64,000 bases of DNA from Deltaproteobacteria bacterium (GTDB lineage: Bacteria > Desulfobacterota > Binatia > UBA9968), in NCBI GenBank assembly GCA_016874755.1, contig VGTH01000025.1, positions 1 through 64,000 on the forward strand. Direction: 5' to 3'. Under the pieces are notes generated by a model. It ran no database searches. It saw only the letters and a program-made list of their open reading frames with translations, and was not told the DNA's origin. Every line of letters begins with the position of its first letter. The stretch's first letter is position 1. Below, in pieces: positions 1 to 8,308 of the stretch. Both the position numbers and the translations under genes were made by a program.

Positions 1-310
1 ACGAACAGCGGCGCTGACCAGTCGCCGGGTCACCCGCTCGATTATACCGCCCCAAACTGCCGCCCAGCATCCGCGTCTACGTATGTGCCGTTGACCGTCG
101 GTGCGGAACCTTAGAGCGGAGTTATGGTCGGTGCCAATCGGTTGACTAAGTAAACATACGTAACTTATATTGCGGTTTCTCAAAACAAACCTGACCACGA
201 CAGCAACTTGGGAGATCCTATGCAACCGCCTCGCAGATCACTCCTGTATTATTGCTCGTCTTGACGGCTTTGATTTTGCAGAAACCACTTTTGGAGCGGC
301 GACACCTACG

Positions 311-415
311 ATGCAACCGGAACCTTACATCTTGATTCTACTGGGCGGAGTGCTCATTGTAGTCGCGATCGGTTTGCGCTACTTGATCAAGCGAAAGCAC
401 CACGATTCACAGTGA
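311..415 (+). CDS. possible 34-residue single-pass membrane peptide
   Basis: A short reading frame starting at ATG 311 encodes a peptide whose residues 6-23 are strongly hydrophobic (ILILLGGVLIVVAIGL), followed by a basic tail (KRKHH), so it would sit in the membrane with a positive cytoplasmic end. A longer in-frame version from position 170 has an unconvincing N-terminus. A weak GGAG lies about 14 nt upstream. I do not recognise a family and the call rests only on hydrophobicity. The rest of positions 1-310 holds nothing I can assign. Confidence 0.25.
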   Translation: MQPEPYILILLGGVLIVVAIGLRYLIKRKHHDSQ

Positions 416-507
416 TAAGTAGTTGTACTTACTTGGTTTTGTCGATCGGTGCGAGCCGGCGCCTCAGCGTGACAGTGCGTCGACGAAGCCCTCGTCATCG
501 AGCTATT

Positions 508-807
508 TTACCCAGTGTAAATCCCAAAGAGACATGGGGTTGATGCCTTTACAGTCATATCGCCACCTTTGCTTGGCGCGCAGAAAAACGTGATCTTTTG
601 TCCCTGCTTTGCTCGTTCGTAGACTAACTCCAAGTGTTCGATCATCACATCGGACGCGCCGTTGAAGAGCGACTCCTCAAACTCCGGCTCAGGGTGAATG
701 CGGATCACGTTGACATCTAGGTCGTAATGGCGCTTGGCCATCTCGCGAATGGCGAAAATCACCGGCCGGCGGTCGACGTCGCGGTAGGCTAATTTCAGGC
801 TTTGCAT
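508..807 (-). pseudogene. N-terminal fragment of an NMT1-type substrate-binding protein
   Basis: The 99-residue product looks like the first lobe of a cytosolic-start ABC binding protein of the NMT1/THI5 type (LKLAYRDVDRRPVIFAIREM, then an FNGASDVMIEHLE stretch typical of the 'number of copies in the field, bound ligand' region). Full proteins of this type are about 300 residues, so two thirds are missing; the last 18 residues look unrelated and the frame ends in TAA at 508. It lies 5 nt downstream of the NFACT-R gene. It could be a relic of a duplicated binding-protein gene whose C-terminal relic lies at 1247-1640, though the order on the minus strand (C-terminal relic first) argues for two separate genes. 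Confidence 0.5.
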
Positions 808-812
808 GGCAT

Positions 813-1244
813 TCAGTCCGTGTGTTTTTGCGCTGCAGCGAGCTTCAACTTGGAGTCGGTAATCCGCGTGGCAAAACTGATATCGGGACGAACTTTTAGG
901 ACGTCGCCTTTAGCCACATGAACGGTTCCGGTCTTGACGCCGCGCGGCTTCTTTACAAAGCGCGCCCGCGTGCAGTGCACCGGCGCAAGCCCCGAGTTGC
1001 GCGCCTTACTGTGGTATAGCGCCACTGCCGCTGCCTGGCGCAAGGTCTCGCGGCTTGGTTCTTCGTTGTCTTTAGCTCGTAGAATGACGTGGCTGCCGGC
1101 CACGCTGTCAGCATGAAACCAGTAATCGTTGTCGTCCGCCAACTCCGTGCTTAAGAAATCGTTGTCCGCGTCGGTGGCGCCGGCCAGCACCGTCCAACCA
1201 CCCGGCAGCTCGTAGTGAAACAATCGTGGTGTGAATTCTTTCAA
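813..1244 (-). CDS. stand-alone NFACT-R (DUF814) domain protein
   Basis: The 143-residue protein corresponds to the NFACT-R_1/DUF814 domain that forms the C-terminal part of RqcH/Fbp/NEMF ribosome-quality-control proteins: an aromatic/Asp core (NDYWFHADSVAGSHVILR), the alternating Arg/Ala helix (RETLRQAAAVALYHSKARNS) and the final GTVHVAKGDVLKVRP strand are all present. The N-terminal NFACT-N and coiled-coil parts are absent and not encoded nearby, and the protein begins cleanly with Met, so this is a single-domain version rather than an obvious fragment. Its exact role is unknown; by family an RNA- or ribosome-related function is likely. It begins 3 nt after the upstream pseudogene relic ends, both on the minus strand. 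Confidence 0.75.
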   Translation of the reverse strand: MKEFTPRLFHYELPGGWTVLAGATDADNDFLSTELADDNDYWFHADSVAGSHVILRAKDNEEPSRETLRQAAAVALYHSKARNSGLAPVHCTRARFVKKPRGVKTGTVHVAKGDVLKVRPDISFATRITDSKLKLAAAQKHTD

Positions 1245-1246
1245 GC

Positions 1247-1640
1247 CTATTTGCCGTAGAGCTTTTTGAAAAACCCTTCGTCTTCCATGCTCTTCAAGAG
1301 CGAGATATCGAGAAACTCGCCGGCTTTTCTGCCTTTGAGATAAGGGTACTGGTTGCTCAAGTCTTCAATGTCGTTCTGGATCGCTTCTTCCATCGGAAAG
1401 GGCCGCGCCGGAATCGATCCGAGCAGATAGTTTTTGTGCATCGAGTCGAGCATCTTGGGGTCTTCAAATACTTGCGATATGTGTTAAACCGAGCTTGGGC
1501 AGCAGGCGTTGCAGGGCGAGTCGGTGCCGGCACCGGTACGCCTCGAGCCGATGATCTTGCCTTTTAAACCTTGCACCGAGGTAATGCTTTGATGCGCGAT
1601 CAGTTTGTAAGCGATGTGGCCCAAAATGAACCGCGCGTAT
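1247..1640 (-). pseudogene. frameshifted C-terminal relic of an NMT1-type binding protein
   Basis: Three minus-strand frames together spell the middle and end of a NitT/TauT/NMT1-type binding protein. Around 1640-1500 one frame reads ITSVQGLKGKIIG...GAGTD, the hallmark 'ligand-independent activation' stretch; a second frame continues with LALQRLLPKLGL; a third (1247-1470) gives the usual C-terminus, including FLDISLLKSMEDEGFFKKLYGK-like ending with TAG/TAA. At least two frameshifts and a missing segment of about 100 residues separate the pieces, so no functional product is expected. It starts right at the stop of the aldolase gene, suggesting a deletion junction there. Confidence 0.62.
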
Positions 1641-2431
1641 CACGTGCGTTTCAGCCATTCTGTGTAGAAGCGCCACAGCGTTTCTGCGCCGCCGCCGCCC
1701 ATGCCGGTCGATTTGCGCGTAAGAAATTGGTGTTGGTCCTCCGGCGAGATCGCCGGGACTTTGCCGAGTAGCGCGGCTTGCAGATTGAATTTCGCCAGAT
1801 CGTCGAGCTTGATCGCTTTGATCGTCGCATCCTCGACGCTGCTGCCGCAGACGACCACGCCGTGGCCGCGCAGGATGCAGATGTCGTTGTCGGCCATCAC
1901 GGCCATCATTTCGCGCACATGCTCCACCTTGTGCAGCGTCAGACTGCTCTGATAGACGGGAATCCCTTTAATCGCCATGCGCATGCCGCGCGGGTCGTAG
2001 CCGCCGTAGATCGGCCGCAGCTCGATGCCCGCCTGACTGGCCAGCACGATGGACGGCGGATGGGCGTGGACGATGCCGCCGACGTCGGGGCGCGCTTTGT
2101 AAATTTCGCCGTGAATCACCGACTCATTGGGGGTTTTTAGAACGATTTTAGGATTTAGCTTTTGGCCGTTGAAATCCGCCAAGACAACTTCGCTGGGTTT
2201 TGTGAACAGCAGCCCGCTTTCTTGTTTGCCGCGGCCGCGAATCCACATGTTCTTGCCGTCGGCGCTGCGCGCGCTCACATGGCCCGTGGTCTCTTTGAAC
2301 TGACCGAGCTTGGCGAGGATTTGGCAGGAGAGCGCAACTTTTTTGGTGAGGTCGGCGTCAACCTTGGAATTTTGGATTTTGGATTGCCGATATTGGATTG
2401 TCGCCCGGCGATAGTTGGTTTTGGTTTTCAT
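1640..2431 (-). CDS. class II aldolase/adducin family protein
   Basis: A 263-residue protein with the class II aldolase fold: the catalytic/metal set is visible as HGEIY (Glu110), HAHPP (His122 and His124) and RGHG (His190), with the substrate-phosphate-type region TGHVSAR near 50-55. Family members act as zinc-dependent fuculose/rhamnulose-phosphate aldolases, sugar-phosphate epimerases or decarboxylases; the substrate here cannot be told. Start chosen at ATG 2431; residues 8-22 are encoded by a low-complexity dispersed repeat (ATCCAAAATCCAAAATTCC type), so the native start may lie further in, near VDADLTKK. It ends where a binding-protein relic begins. Confidence 0.83.
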   Translation of the reverse strand: MKTKTNYRRATIQYRQSKIQNSKVDADLTKKVALSCQILAKLGQFKETTGHVSARSADGKNMWIRGRGKQESGLLFTKPSEVVLADFNGQKLNPKIVLKTPNESVIHGEIYKARPDVGGIVHAHPPSIVLASQAGIELRPIYGGYDPRGMRMAIKGIPVYQSSLTLHKVEHVREMMAVMADNDICILRGHGVVVCGSSVEDATIKAIKLDDLAKFNLQAALLGKVPAISPEDQHQFLTRKSTGMGGGGAETLWRFYTEWLKRT

Positions 2432-2555
2432 GTTCAGTGAACGACGTAGCACGCCGGTTTTTGCCCGTCAACGCGAAGCACGGTAGGGGCAGTCCCCCGT
2501 GTCTGTCCGCCTGGACGAGGGGCTGTGAAAAAATCAAATCCCCCTGTATCCCCCT

Positions 2556-2906
2556 TTTCCAGCTGCGAACTTCGCCAAGCGGACGATCAAGGCGTCGATC
2601 CGCAATGGCAATCGCAAGTCGAGGCGCAACGCGAGAGAAAATGGCAGCGGCTTGTCCCCTTCGAGGTCGAAGGGAAGACGCTGGGCATTGTCGGTCTGGG
2701 AACCGTGGGTGATGCGCTTTCGCGCGGCAACCGCTGCCGCAAGACTCTGAGCTGTGGAATTTGCCGAATGTGATCGTACGCGGCGCAACGCCGGTATCAC
2801 CAGCCAAAAATGGCCGGCGGTTTTGCCGGTGTTTAAAGACAATCTGCGGCGTTTTCTGGCGGACGAGCCGCTGAACAATCTGGTCAACAAAGAGTTGGGT
2901 TACTGA
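2556..2906 (+). pseudogene. internally deleted D-isomer 2-hydroxyacid dehydrogenase
   Basis: Two pieces of one dehydrogenase are visible in different frames. Positions about 2580-2720 encode the region before and including the Rossmann motif (QWQSQVEAQRERKWQRL, then GKTLGIVGLGTVG). Positions about 2780-2906 encode a characteristic C-terminus (NAGITSQKWPAVLPVF, then RRFLADEPLNNLVNKELGY and TGA at 2904-2906). Everything between, including the catalytic Arg/Glu region, is gone and the frames differ by one, so this is a dead gene. The preceding 2440-2560 holds repeat-like sequence with runs of CCCCC and no gene. Confidence 0.72.
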
Positions 2907-2976
2907 AGCGCCGCGCCTTGTCGGCGCCAACGGCCTGTAGTAAGTAGAAGGCAACAAAACGCTCAAGGGTAAAACT

Positions 2977-4020
2977 ATGGCATCGATCCTTTATGTCGCA
3001 TCTGATGAAGGCGTGGTGACACTGAAAAGCGAAGATGGGCGCAATTGGAAACAAGAGTATCATGCGCTGAAAGACTGGCAGATTCCGGAAGTCGCGGTGG
3101 CGCCCAACGCGCCGAACAAAGTCTACGCCGGCACCCGCGGCGACGGCGTGTGGATGAGCGAGGATTTTGGTGCCACCTGGAAGAAGCCTTGTTACGGCAA
3201 GCGCGGGCCGGGCAAAGTGCGCTGCCTGACTTTCGATCCGCACGATCCCAACACGATCTATGCCGGCACGGAACCGATTGACGTGTTTGTCACCCACGAT
3301 GGCGCCAAAAACTGGGAGCGGCTCGACTCGGTGTGGAATATTCCGTGGGTGTCGACGATCACGTACCCCGTCGCTGCGGTGGAGCCGCACGTGCGCGACA
3401 TTACCATCGACCCTAAAGATCCGAAGACCATGTACGTCGCGTTGCAAGTGGGCTACATGTTGAAGACCATCGACGGTGGCAAGAACTGGGAGCTGCTCAA
3501 TAAGAATCTTGACTGCGACGTGCACACGATCGTGCTCCATCCCGACGACGGCAACAAAGTTTTTATCGCCACCGGCGGCCATGACGCTCGCAAAGCTCAA
3601 GCGCCGGGCCGCGCGCTCTACAGCAGCGCCGATGGCGGCAAGAGTTGGGCGCCGATGGCGATGGAGTTCAAAGAAGAATACTCCGTGCCGCTGGCTGTGC
3701 ATCCGACCAAACACAACGTGCTTTATTCGGCGGTGGCCAATGGCCAACCGGGGCAATGGCGCAAACGCAACGGCGACGCTCAAGCTTTCTTGATCCAATC
3801 TACCGACACTGGTAAAACCTGGAAGAAACTGGACGGTGCGGTCTCGCAGGCAAGCCAAAGTTTCGTCGAGAGTATCGCCTTCGATCCAGCCAATGCCGAC
3901 CGGCTCTACGCCGCCCAACGAAGCGGCGACCTGTTCGGCAGCGACGACAGCGGCGCGAGCTGGTTCAAGCTGAACCTGGGGGTGCCGGAACTCTCCGACA
4001 TGAAGACGGCGCACGCATAA
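2977..4020 (+). CDS. Asp-box (BNR) beta-propeller protein
   Basis: The 347-residue protein has seven Asp-boxes of the form Ser/Thr-x-Asp-x-Gly-x-x-Trp: SEDGRNWK, SEDFGATW, THDGAKNW, TIDGGKNW, SADGGKSW, STDTGKTW and SDDSGASW. This predicts a sialidase/Vps10-type beta-propeller. No signal peptide is present and no sialidase catalytic Arg triad stands out, so it is probably not a glycosidase; such proteins in environmental genomes are usually of unknown function. Start ATG 2977 gives propeller sequence at once. It precedes a LigB-type dioxygenase on the same strand but is separated by a repeat-containing gap. Confidence 0.8.
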   Translation: MASILYVASDEGVVTLKSEDGRNWKQEYHALKDWQIPEVAVAPNAPNKVYAGTRGDGVWMSEDFGATWKKPCYGKRGPGKVRCLTFDPHDPNTIYAGTEPIDVFVTHDGAKNWERLDSVWNIPWVSTITYPVAAVEPHVRDITIDPKDPKTMYVALQVGYMLKTIDGGKNWELLNKNLDCDVHTIVLHPDDGNKVFIATGGHDARKAQAPGRALYSSADGGKSWAPMAMEFKEEYSVPLAVHPTKHNVLYSAVANGQPGQWRKRNGDAQAFLIQSTDTGKTWKKLDGAVSQASQSFVESIAFDPANADRLYAAQRSGDLFGSDDSGASWFKLNLGVPELSDMKTAHA

Positions 4021-4024
4021 TAAA

Positions 4025-4112
4025 ATCGTTTCGGGTTCCGGGTTTCGAGTTTTGGGTCTTCAGACTCGATCCGGAACCCGGATCAGTTAACCTGAAACCC
4101 AATGCGAGACCT
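4025..4112. repeat. GGGTTTCG/CCGAAACCC-type intergenic repeat (family D)
   Basis: The gap holds short, partly inverted tracts of CGGGTTCCGGGTTTCG, CCGGAACCCGG and CTGAAACCC. Very similar tracts recur at 22398-22466, so this is a dispersed family able to form imperfect hairpins. It abuts the real start of the dioxygenase gene. Confidence 0.6.
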
Positions 4113-4162
4113 TGCCCGATCGACTTAGTCAAGACGAAACCCGAAACGCGGAACTACTATTT

Positions 4163-5065
4163 ATGGCAAATCTCGTCGGCTGCGTGGCCATGTCCCACGC
4201 GCCTCAATTGATGCTCGATCCGAGCCACTGGCATTTATTGAACAATCGCCAGCGGGAAAATCTCCCCGACAAGCCGGAGCTCGCCGGTGAGACCGATGAT
4301 GTGAAGTGGACCAAGTGGAAGGGCTGCATGAGCGCCATCGAGCAGCTCCGGCAGAAAATCGAAGCGCTCAAGCCCGACGTGCTAATCGTCGTCGGCGACG
4401 ATCAACATGAAAATCTTGTCGACGACAATATGCCGCCGTTTACGATTTTCATGGGCGCCGACGCCGAAGCGAGCCTTAGCTTGCGTTACTTAAATCAAGC
4501 CAAGTCGGAGAACCGCACCAAGTACAACATCGACGCCAAGATGGCCGAATCGTTGGTTCACGGTTTGATGGATCAGGGCTTCGATCCGTCCTATTCGAAA
4601 AAGACGCGCTACGATGGCGGTTTGGGCCACGCGTTTGCCCGCGTGCTCAAGTTTCTCGTGCCGAAGAACGAATGCCGGGTCATCCCGGTGATGGTGAATA
4701 CTTATTATCCGCCGGCACCGTCGGCTAAACGATGCCTGCTCTTTGGTCAAACCTTGGCGAAGTTGATTCGCGAATATCCGAGCAACGATCGCGTCGTCAT
4801 CGCCGCATCGGGCGGTTTAAGCCACACGAAGATCGACGAAGGGCTCGATCAAAAATTCCTCACGGCGCTCAAATCGAACGACACCGCTTACATGGGCGCC
4901 ATGCCGTCGTCGGTGTTCCGCGAAGGCACATCCGAGATTTTAAATTGGATCGTCATCCAAGGCGCCGCCGATCGACCCGGCAAGCTGGTGGAATACTCGC
5001 CGCTCTACAGGACCAAGACTGGGGTCGGTTGCGCTATGGGATTTGCTTACTGGGAGTTGAACTAA
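4163..5065 (+). CDS. LigB-type extradiol ring-cleavage dioxygenase
   Basis: A 300-residue protein of the class III (LigB/protocatechuate 4,5-dioxygenase beta subunit) extradiol family. Likely Fe(II) and catalytic residues are seen as SHAP (His12), DDQHEN (His82, Glu83), GLGHAF (His156) and SGGLSH (His221). Members open catechol-type rings using O2; the substrate is not predictable, and no small LigA-like alpha subunit is encoded next to it. ATG 4163 is preferred over an in-frame start at 4112 because residues match the family from MANLVGCVAMSHAP on, and the upstream 17 codons come from repeat sequence. A LigJ-like amidohydrolase lies at 36004, so a protocatechuate-like meta-cleavage route is conceivable but not shown. 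Confidence 0.86.
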   Translation: MANLVGCVAMSHAPQLMLDPSHWHLLNNRQRENLPDKPELAGETDDVKWTKWKGCMSAIEQLRQKIEALKPDVLIVVGDDQHENLVDDNMPPFTIFMGADAEASLSLRYLNQAKSENRTKYNIDAKMAESLVHGLMDQGFDPSYSKKTRYDGGLGHAFARVLKFLVPKNECRVIPVMVNTYYPPAPSAKRCLLFGQTLAKLIREYPSNDRVVIAASGGLSHTKIDEGLDQKFLTALKSNDTAYMGAMPSSVFREGTSEILNWIVIQGAADRPGKLVEYSPLYRTKTGVGCAMGFAYWELN

Positions 5066-5156
5066 GTTTAAGTTTAGCTCCCCGTGAGGTTGCGACAGCC
5101 CTCCGTGCTTTCATTTCCTAATCTGGACGACAGCTTTTGCCGAAAAAACCCGAAGA

Positions 5157-5255
5157 ATGCTTCGACAAGTTCAGCATGAACGGATTTTGACGAGCAGGTT
5201 TTCTGATTCCGTTCGTCCTGAGATCGTCGAAGGACTCCGGACGGGTTTTCGGGAG
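5157..5255. repeat. TTCGACAAG...CTTGTCGAA-type inverted repeat (family A)
   Basis: The gap contains TTCGACAAGTTCAGCATGAA followed 30 nt later by GTTCGTCCTGAGATCGTCGA, an imperfect inverted pair, flanked by a second pair (CCGAAAAAACCCGAAGAA and CGGGTTTTCGGGAGAA). Copies or half-copies recur at 10049-10080, 44527-44552 and 59641-59731. It is a palindromic dispersed element. Confidence 0.7.
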
Positions 5256-5278
5256 AATCGAATACGGAAACTCCAAAA

Positions 5279-7525
5279 ATGAAAAAGAAAATCATCGGCA
5301 CTCCGACAATCCGTTCCGAAGGCCGCGAGAAAGTTTCCGGCACCGCCGTCTACGCAACCGACGTTGTGCTACCCAACATGCTGTGGGCAAAAGCGCTGCG
5401 CAGTCCGATTCCCTACGGCCGCATCAAACGCATCGACACGAGGAGTGCCGCGGTGCTGCCGGGCGTGCATGCGATCGTCACGGGCGCGGACTGTAGGGGC
5501 CAGATTATCGGGCGCAAAATCTATGACATGCCGGTGTTGCCTGACGCAGTCGTGCGTTTCGTCGGTGAGAAGGTGGCCGTGGTCGCGGCGGAGAGCGAAG
5601 AAGTCGCCGAGGCGGCTTGCGAGCTGATCGACGTCGAATATGAGGAGTTGGAACCGTTGCTTGATCCGTTCGCGGCGGCGCAGCCGGACGCGAATTTGCT
5701 CCATCCCAACCTGCAGAGCTATCGCGGCCTTTTGCACGAGATCAAAACGCCGAGCAACGTTTTCGTCGACATGACCTGGACTAAGGGTGACGTCGAAGCG
5801 GGCTTTCGCAGCGCCGACATGGTCGTCGAGAACACTTTTACGACGCAGCCAATGCACCAGGCTTACATCGAGCCGCACTCCTGTGTTGTTGCCATCGATT
5901 CGAAGGGCCGCGCCGATGTCTGGCACTGCTCAAAAGTCCCATTCGCGTTGCGCGAACAAGTGGCCAGCGCGTTCAAGAAAACCACCGAAGATTTTCTCAT
6001 GCGGCCTTGCTACATCGGTGGTTGCTTTGGCGGCAAGGGCGATTTTATGGACGTGCCGGTGTGCTACATGTTGGCACTGAAAAGCGGCCGCCCGGTGAAG
6101 ATGGTGATGGATTATTCAGAGGAGTTTATCGCCGGCAATCCGCGCCATGCGGCCATCGTCAAAGTAAAGACCGGCGTGAAAAAAGACGGCCGCCTCGTCG
6201 CGCACAAGATGGAATACCTCTACGACAGCGGCGCCTATGCGGCGTTCAAGCCGCAGGGATATCTGGTTGGGCCGAAGGAAGCCGCTGGGCCGTATAAGAT
6301 TCCCAACGTCTACGTCAACGAAAAAATCGTCTACACCAACAAAATTCCCTGCGGTCATATGCGCGCGCCGGGCGAGCCGCAGGGCTTTTTCGCCAACGAA
6401 TCCCAAATGACCCAACTGGCGGGCCACTTGGGGATGGATCCGATTGCGTTTCGCAAAATCAATTTGATGCACGATGGCGATACTTTACCGACCGGCCATG
6501 TCGTGCCGCACATTAGGAGCGATGAGACTTTAGCAGTGGCGCTAAACGCATCGGGCTACAACAAACCGAAGCGAAAAAATGTCGGTCGTGGCTTGGCGCT
6601 GGCGCAGTGGCTGCCGCTCGGCGGTGAGGGCCACGCGTTTGTCGAAGTGGACATGGAAGGACACATCACGGTTTCGACCGCGATGGTCGATCAAGGCGCG
6701 GGCACCTACACTTCGATGCGCCAGATTACGGCGAATGAGTTGCAGGTCCCCATCGAAGAAGTAGGGTGTCGGATTCTCGACACCAGCCGGGCTGCGGCTG
6801 ACACTGGCGTGGGGGCGAGCCGGGCGACGCGGATTTTTGGCAACTCGACTCATGGCGCTGCGGTGCAGGTTAAGGAGAGACTCTTGCAGGCTGCGAGCGA
6901 AATGCTTGGCGCGAGCAAGAATGATCTCACTTTGACGGGAAGCGGCGCAGTACGCGGCATTGGCGGCAAGCAGATCTCCTATCGCGAAATCGTGCAAAAA
7001 CTCGGCGCGCCGGTACGCTTCGAGGGTGCTTACAAAAACTTCGAAAACGGTCCCGAAGCCGCCCTGGTCGTGCAAGTGGCGGAAGTGGAGGTCGATGTTG
7101 AAACCGGACAGGTCGTTCTGAAAAATTTCACGACGACGCACAGCACGGGCACGGTGATCAATCCGCTGATGCATCAGGGACAGATCGATGGCGGCGTGGT
7201 GACCGCGATCGGTTATGCGCTGATGGAACAGCTGGTGATCGAACAAGGCAAGGTCGTGACGACCAACTTTGGCGAGAGCAAGATTCCGTCGATTCGTGAC
7301 ATTCCGCCGTTGAAGACCGTCATCGAAGAATTCCCGGTGGGCAATGGACCCTACGGCGGCATGAGCATCGGCGAGCCGCCGGTGCTGGTCGCTGCCGCGG
7401 CGATTGCCAATGCTGTGGAAGATGCGGTGGGCGTACGGATTAGGGATTTGCCGATCACGGCAGAGAAAGTGTTGCACGGCTTACTCACCACGAAGAGCAC
7501 GAAGGACACGACGTTGCCTTCGTGA
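5279..7525 (+). CDS. xanthine dehydrogenase-family Mo-binding large subunit (orphan)
   Basis: A 748-residue molybdenum hydroxylase large subunit with aldehyde oxidase a/b hammerhead domain (about 15-125) and Mo-cofactor domain (about 140-730). Visible landmarks are GGCFGGKGD (about 248), GHMRAPGEPQ (about 362), the Gly-rich MVDQGAGTYT stretch, and MSIGEPPVLVAAAA with the conserved catalytic Glu. It hydroxylates N-heterocycles, aldehydes or aromatic acyl-CoAs in relatives; the substrate is unknown. No FAD or 2Fe-2S subunit is adjacent, unlike the complete set at 43664-47456. The last dozen residues (TTKSTKDTTLPS) are encoded by a dispersed CACGAAG-rich repeat, so the native C-terminus was replaced or extended. 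Confidence 0.9.
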   Translation: MKKKIIGTPTIRSEGREKVSGTAVYATDVVLPNMLWAKALRSPIPYGRIKRIDTRSAAVLPGVHAIVTGADCRGQIIGRKIYDMPVLPDAVVRFVGEKVAVVAAESEEVAEAACELIDVEYEELEPLLDPFAAAQPDANLLHPNLQSYRGLLHEIKTPSNVFVDMTWTKGDVEAGFRSADMVVENTFTTQPMHQAYIEPHSCVVAIDSKGRADVWHCSKVPFALREQVASAFKKTTEDFLMRPCYIGGCFGGKGDFMDVPVCYMLALKSGRPVKMVMDYSEEFIAGNPRHAAIVKVKTGVKKDGRLVAHKMEYLYDSGAYAAFKPQGYLVGPKEAAGPYKIPNVYVNEKIVYTNKIPCGHMRAPGEPQGFFANESQMTQLAGHLGMDPIAFRKINLMHDGDTLPTGHVVPHIRSDETLAVALNASGYNKPKRKNVGRGLALAQWLPLGGEGHAFVEVDMEGHITVSTAMVDQGAGTYTSMRQITANELQVPIEEVGCRILDTSRAAADTGVGASRATRIFGNSTHGAAVQVKERLLQAASEMLGASKNDLTLTGSGAVRGIGGKQISYREIVQKLGAPVRFEGAYKNFENGPEAALVVQVAEVEVDVETGQVVLKNFTTTHSTGTVINPLMHQGQIDGGVVTAIGYALMEQLVIEQGKVVTTNFGESKIPSIRDIPPLKTVIEEFPVGNGPYGGMSIGEPPVLVAAAAIANAVEDAVGVRIRDLPITAEKVLHGLLTTKSTKDTTLPS

Positions 7526-7801
7526 TCTTCGTGCCCTCCTGCGAAAAGAGCATGGTCCGGTTACCGGCAGTGACCGATAGCCCCTTCCGCCGCCTCGGCG
7601 GAAGGTTGGGGTGGGGGGCACACGCTTCAAGACGTCCCCACTCTAACTCTCCCTCGAAAACGTGGGAGAGAACCGAATTTTTATGATCCGTTGGCGTGCG
7701 TCAGCACATGAATCACTTCGTGGTGAATCCTTCCTTTATGACTCGGCTGCACGCCCGCGCCGTTGCTACGCTGCTCCGTACCTGGTAATGCACTCCCATC
7801 T
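7526..7801. other. intergenic region with family-B-like repeat tail
   Basis: The first part continues the CTTCGTGATCTTCGTGCCCTC tract of the repeat that ends the preceding gene. Next comes a short inverted sequence, CTTCCGCCGCCTCGGCGGAAG (about 7586-7606), which may form a hairpin. I see no gene and no clear promoter. Confidence 0.45.
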
Positions 7802-8308
7802 ATGAAAGACGAACTTGCCAAACGGCTCGTCAAGAGTCTCAAAGATGCCGGCATTAACTTTGTCACTTATCTCCCGGAAACTAGGTTGAGTCAGATCATT
7901 CCTCTGATTCGCGACGATCCTGAACTGGAGCTGATCGCCGTCGCCAACGAATCCGAGGCGATCACCATAGCGGCTGGCGCGACGCTGGGCGGCAAGCAGG
8001 CCGCCGTGTACATGGAAAACACCGGTATCTACACGGCCTGCTATCCGTTGGTGACCGTCGGCAATCAGCTCGGCGTGCCGATTCTTTTGGTGATCGCCTA
8101 TCTCGGCGGCGTGCCCGATTGGCGCAACAGTTTTCTCTACGCCACCATCGGGCGTCACTCGATTCCGGTGCTGAACGGTCTTGGTCTGCAGAATCAAGTG
8201 CTCGAAGACGGCGACAAGTTGGAAATCAGAATCAAAGACGCGGTGCGCGCGGCCAACTCGCAGCGCCAGCCCTATGCGCTGCTGTTCGCCGGGGAGTTCT
8301 CCGAATGA
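7802..8308 (+). CDS. ThDP-dependent decarboxylase, alpha (PYR-domain) subunit, ComD-like
   Basis: The 168-residue product is a stand-alone pyrimidine-binding (N-terminal) domain of a thiamine diphosphate enzyme: KRLVKSLKDAGINFVTYLPE and the ANESEAITIAAGATLGGK region with the conserved Glu that activates the cofactor. Split enzymes of this kind include sulfopyruvate decarboxylase (ComD) and phosphonopyruvate decarboxylase. It overlaps the beta subunit gene by ATGA, so the two are translationally coupled. Start ATG 7802 fits the family; the upstream in-frame start adds unrelated residues. Confidence 0.84.
   Translation: MKDELAKRLVKSLKDAGINFVTYLPETRLSQIIPLIRDDPELELIAVANESEAITIAAGATLGGKQAAVYMENTGIYTACYPLVTVGNQLGVPILLVIAYLGGVPDWRNSFLYATIGRHSIPVLNGLGLQNQVLEDGDKLEIRIKDAVRAANSQRQPYALLFAGEFSE

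Noticed and set aside
2884-4014. Long minus-strand open frame opposite the Asp-box protein
   Set aside because: It mirrors the plus-strand propeller gene, is rich in His/Arg/Val and shows no family features; it is a GC-driven shadow.
6542-7477. 311-codon minus-strand frame opposite the Mo-hydroxylase
   Set aside because: The plus strand has clear conserved motifs across the same region, so the antisense frame is not a gene.
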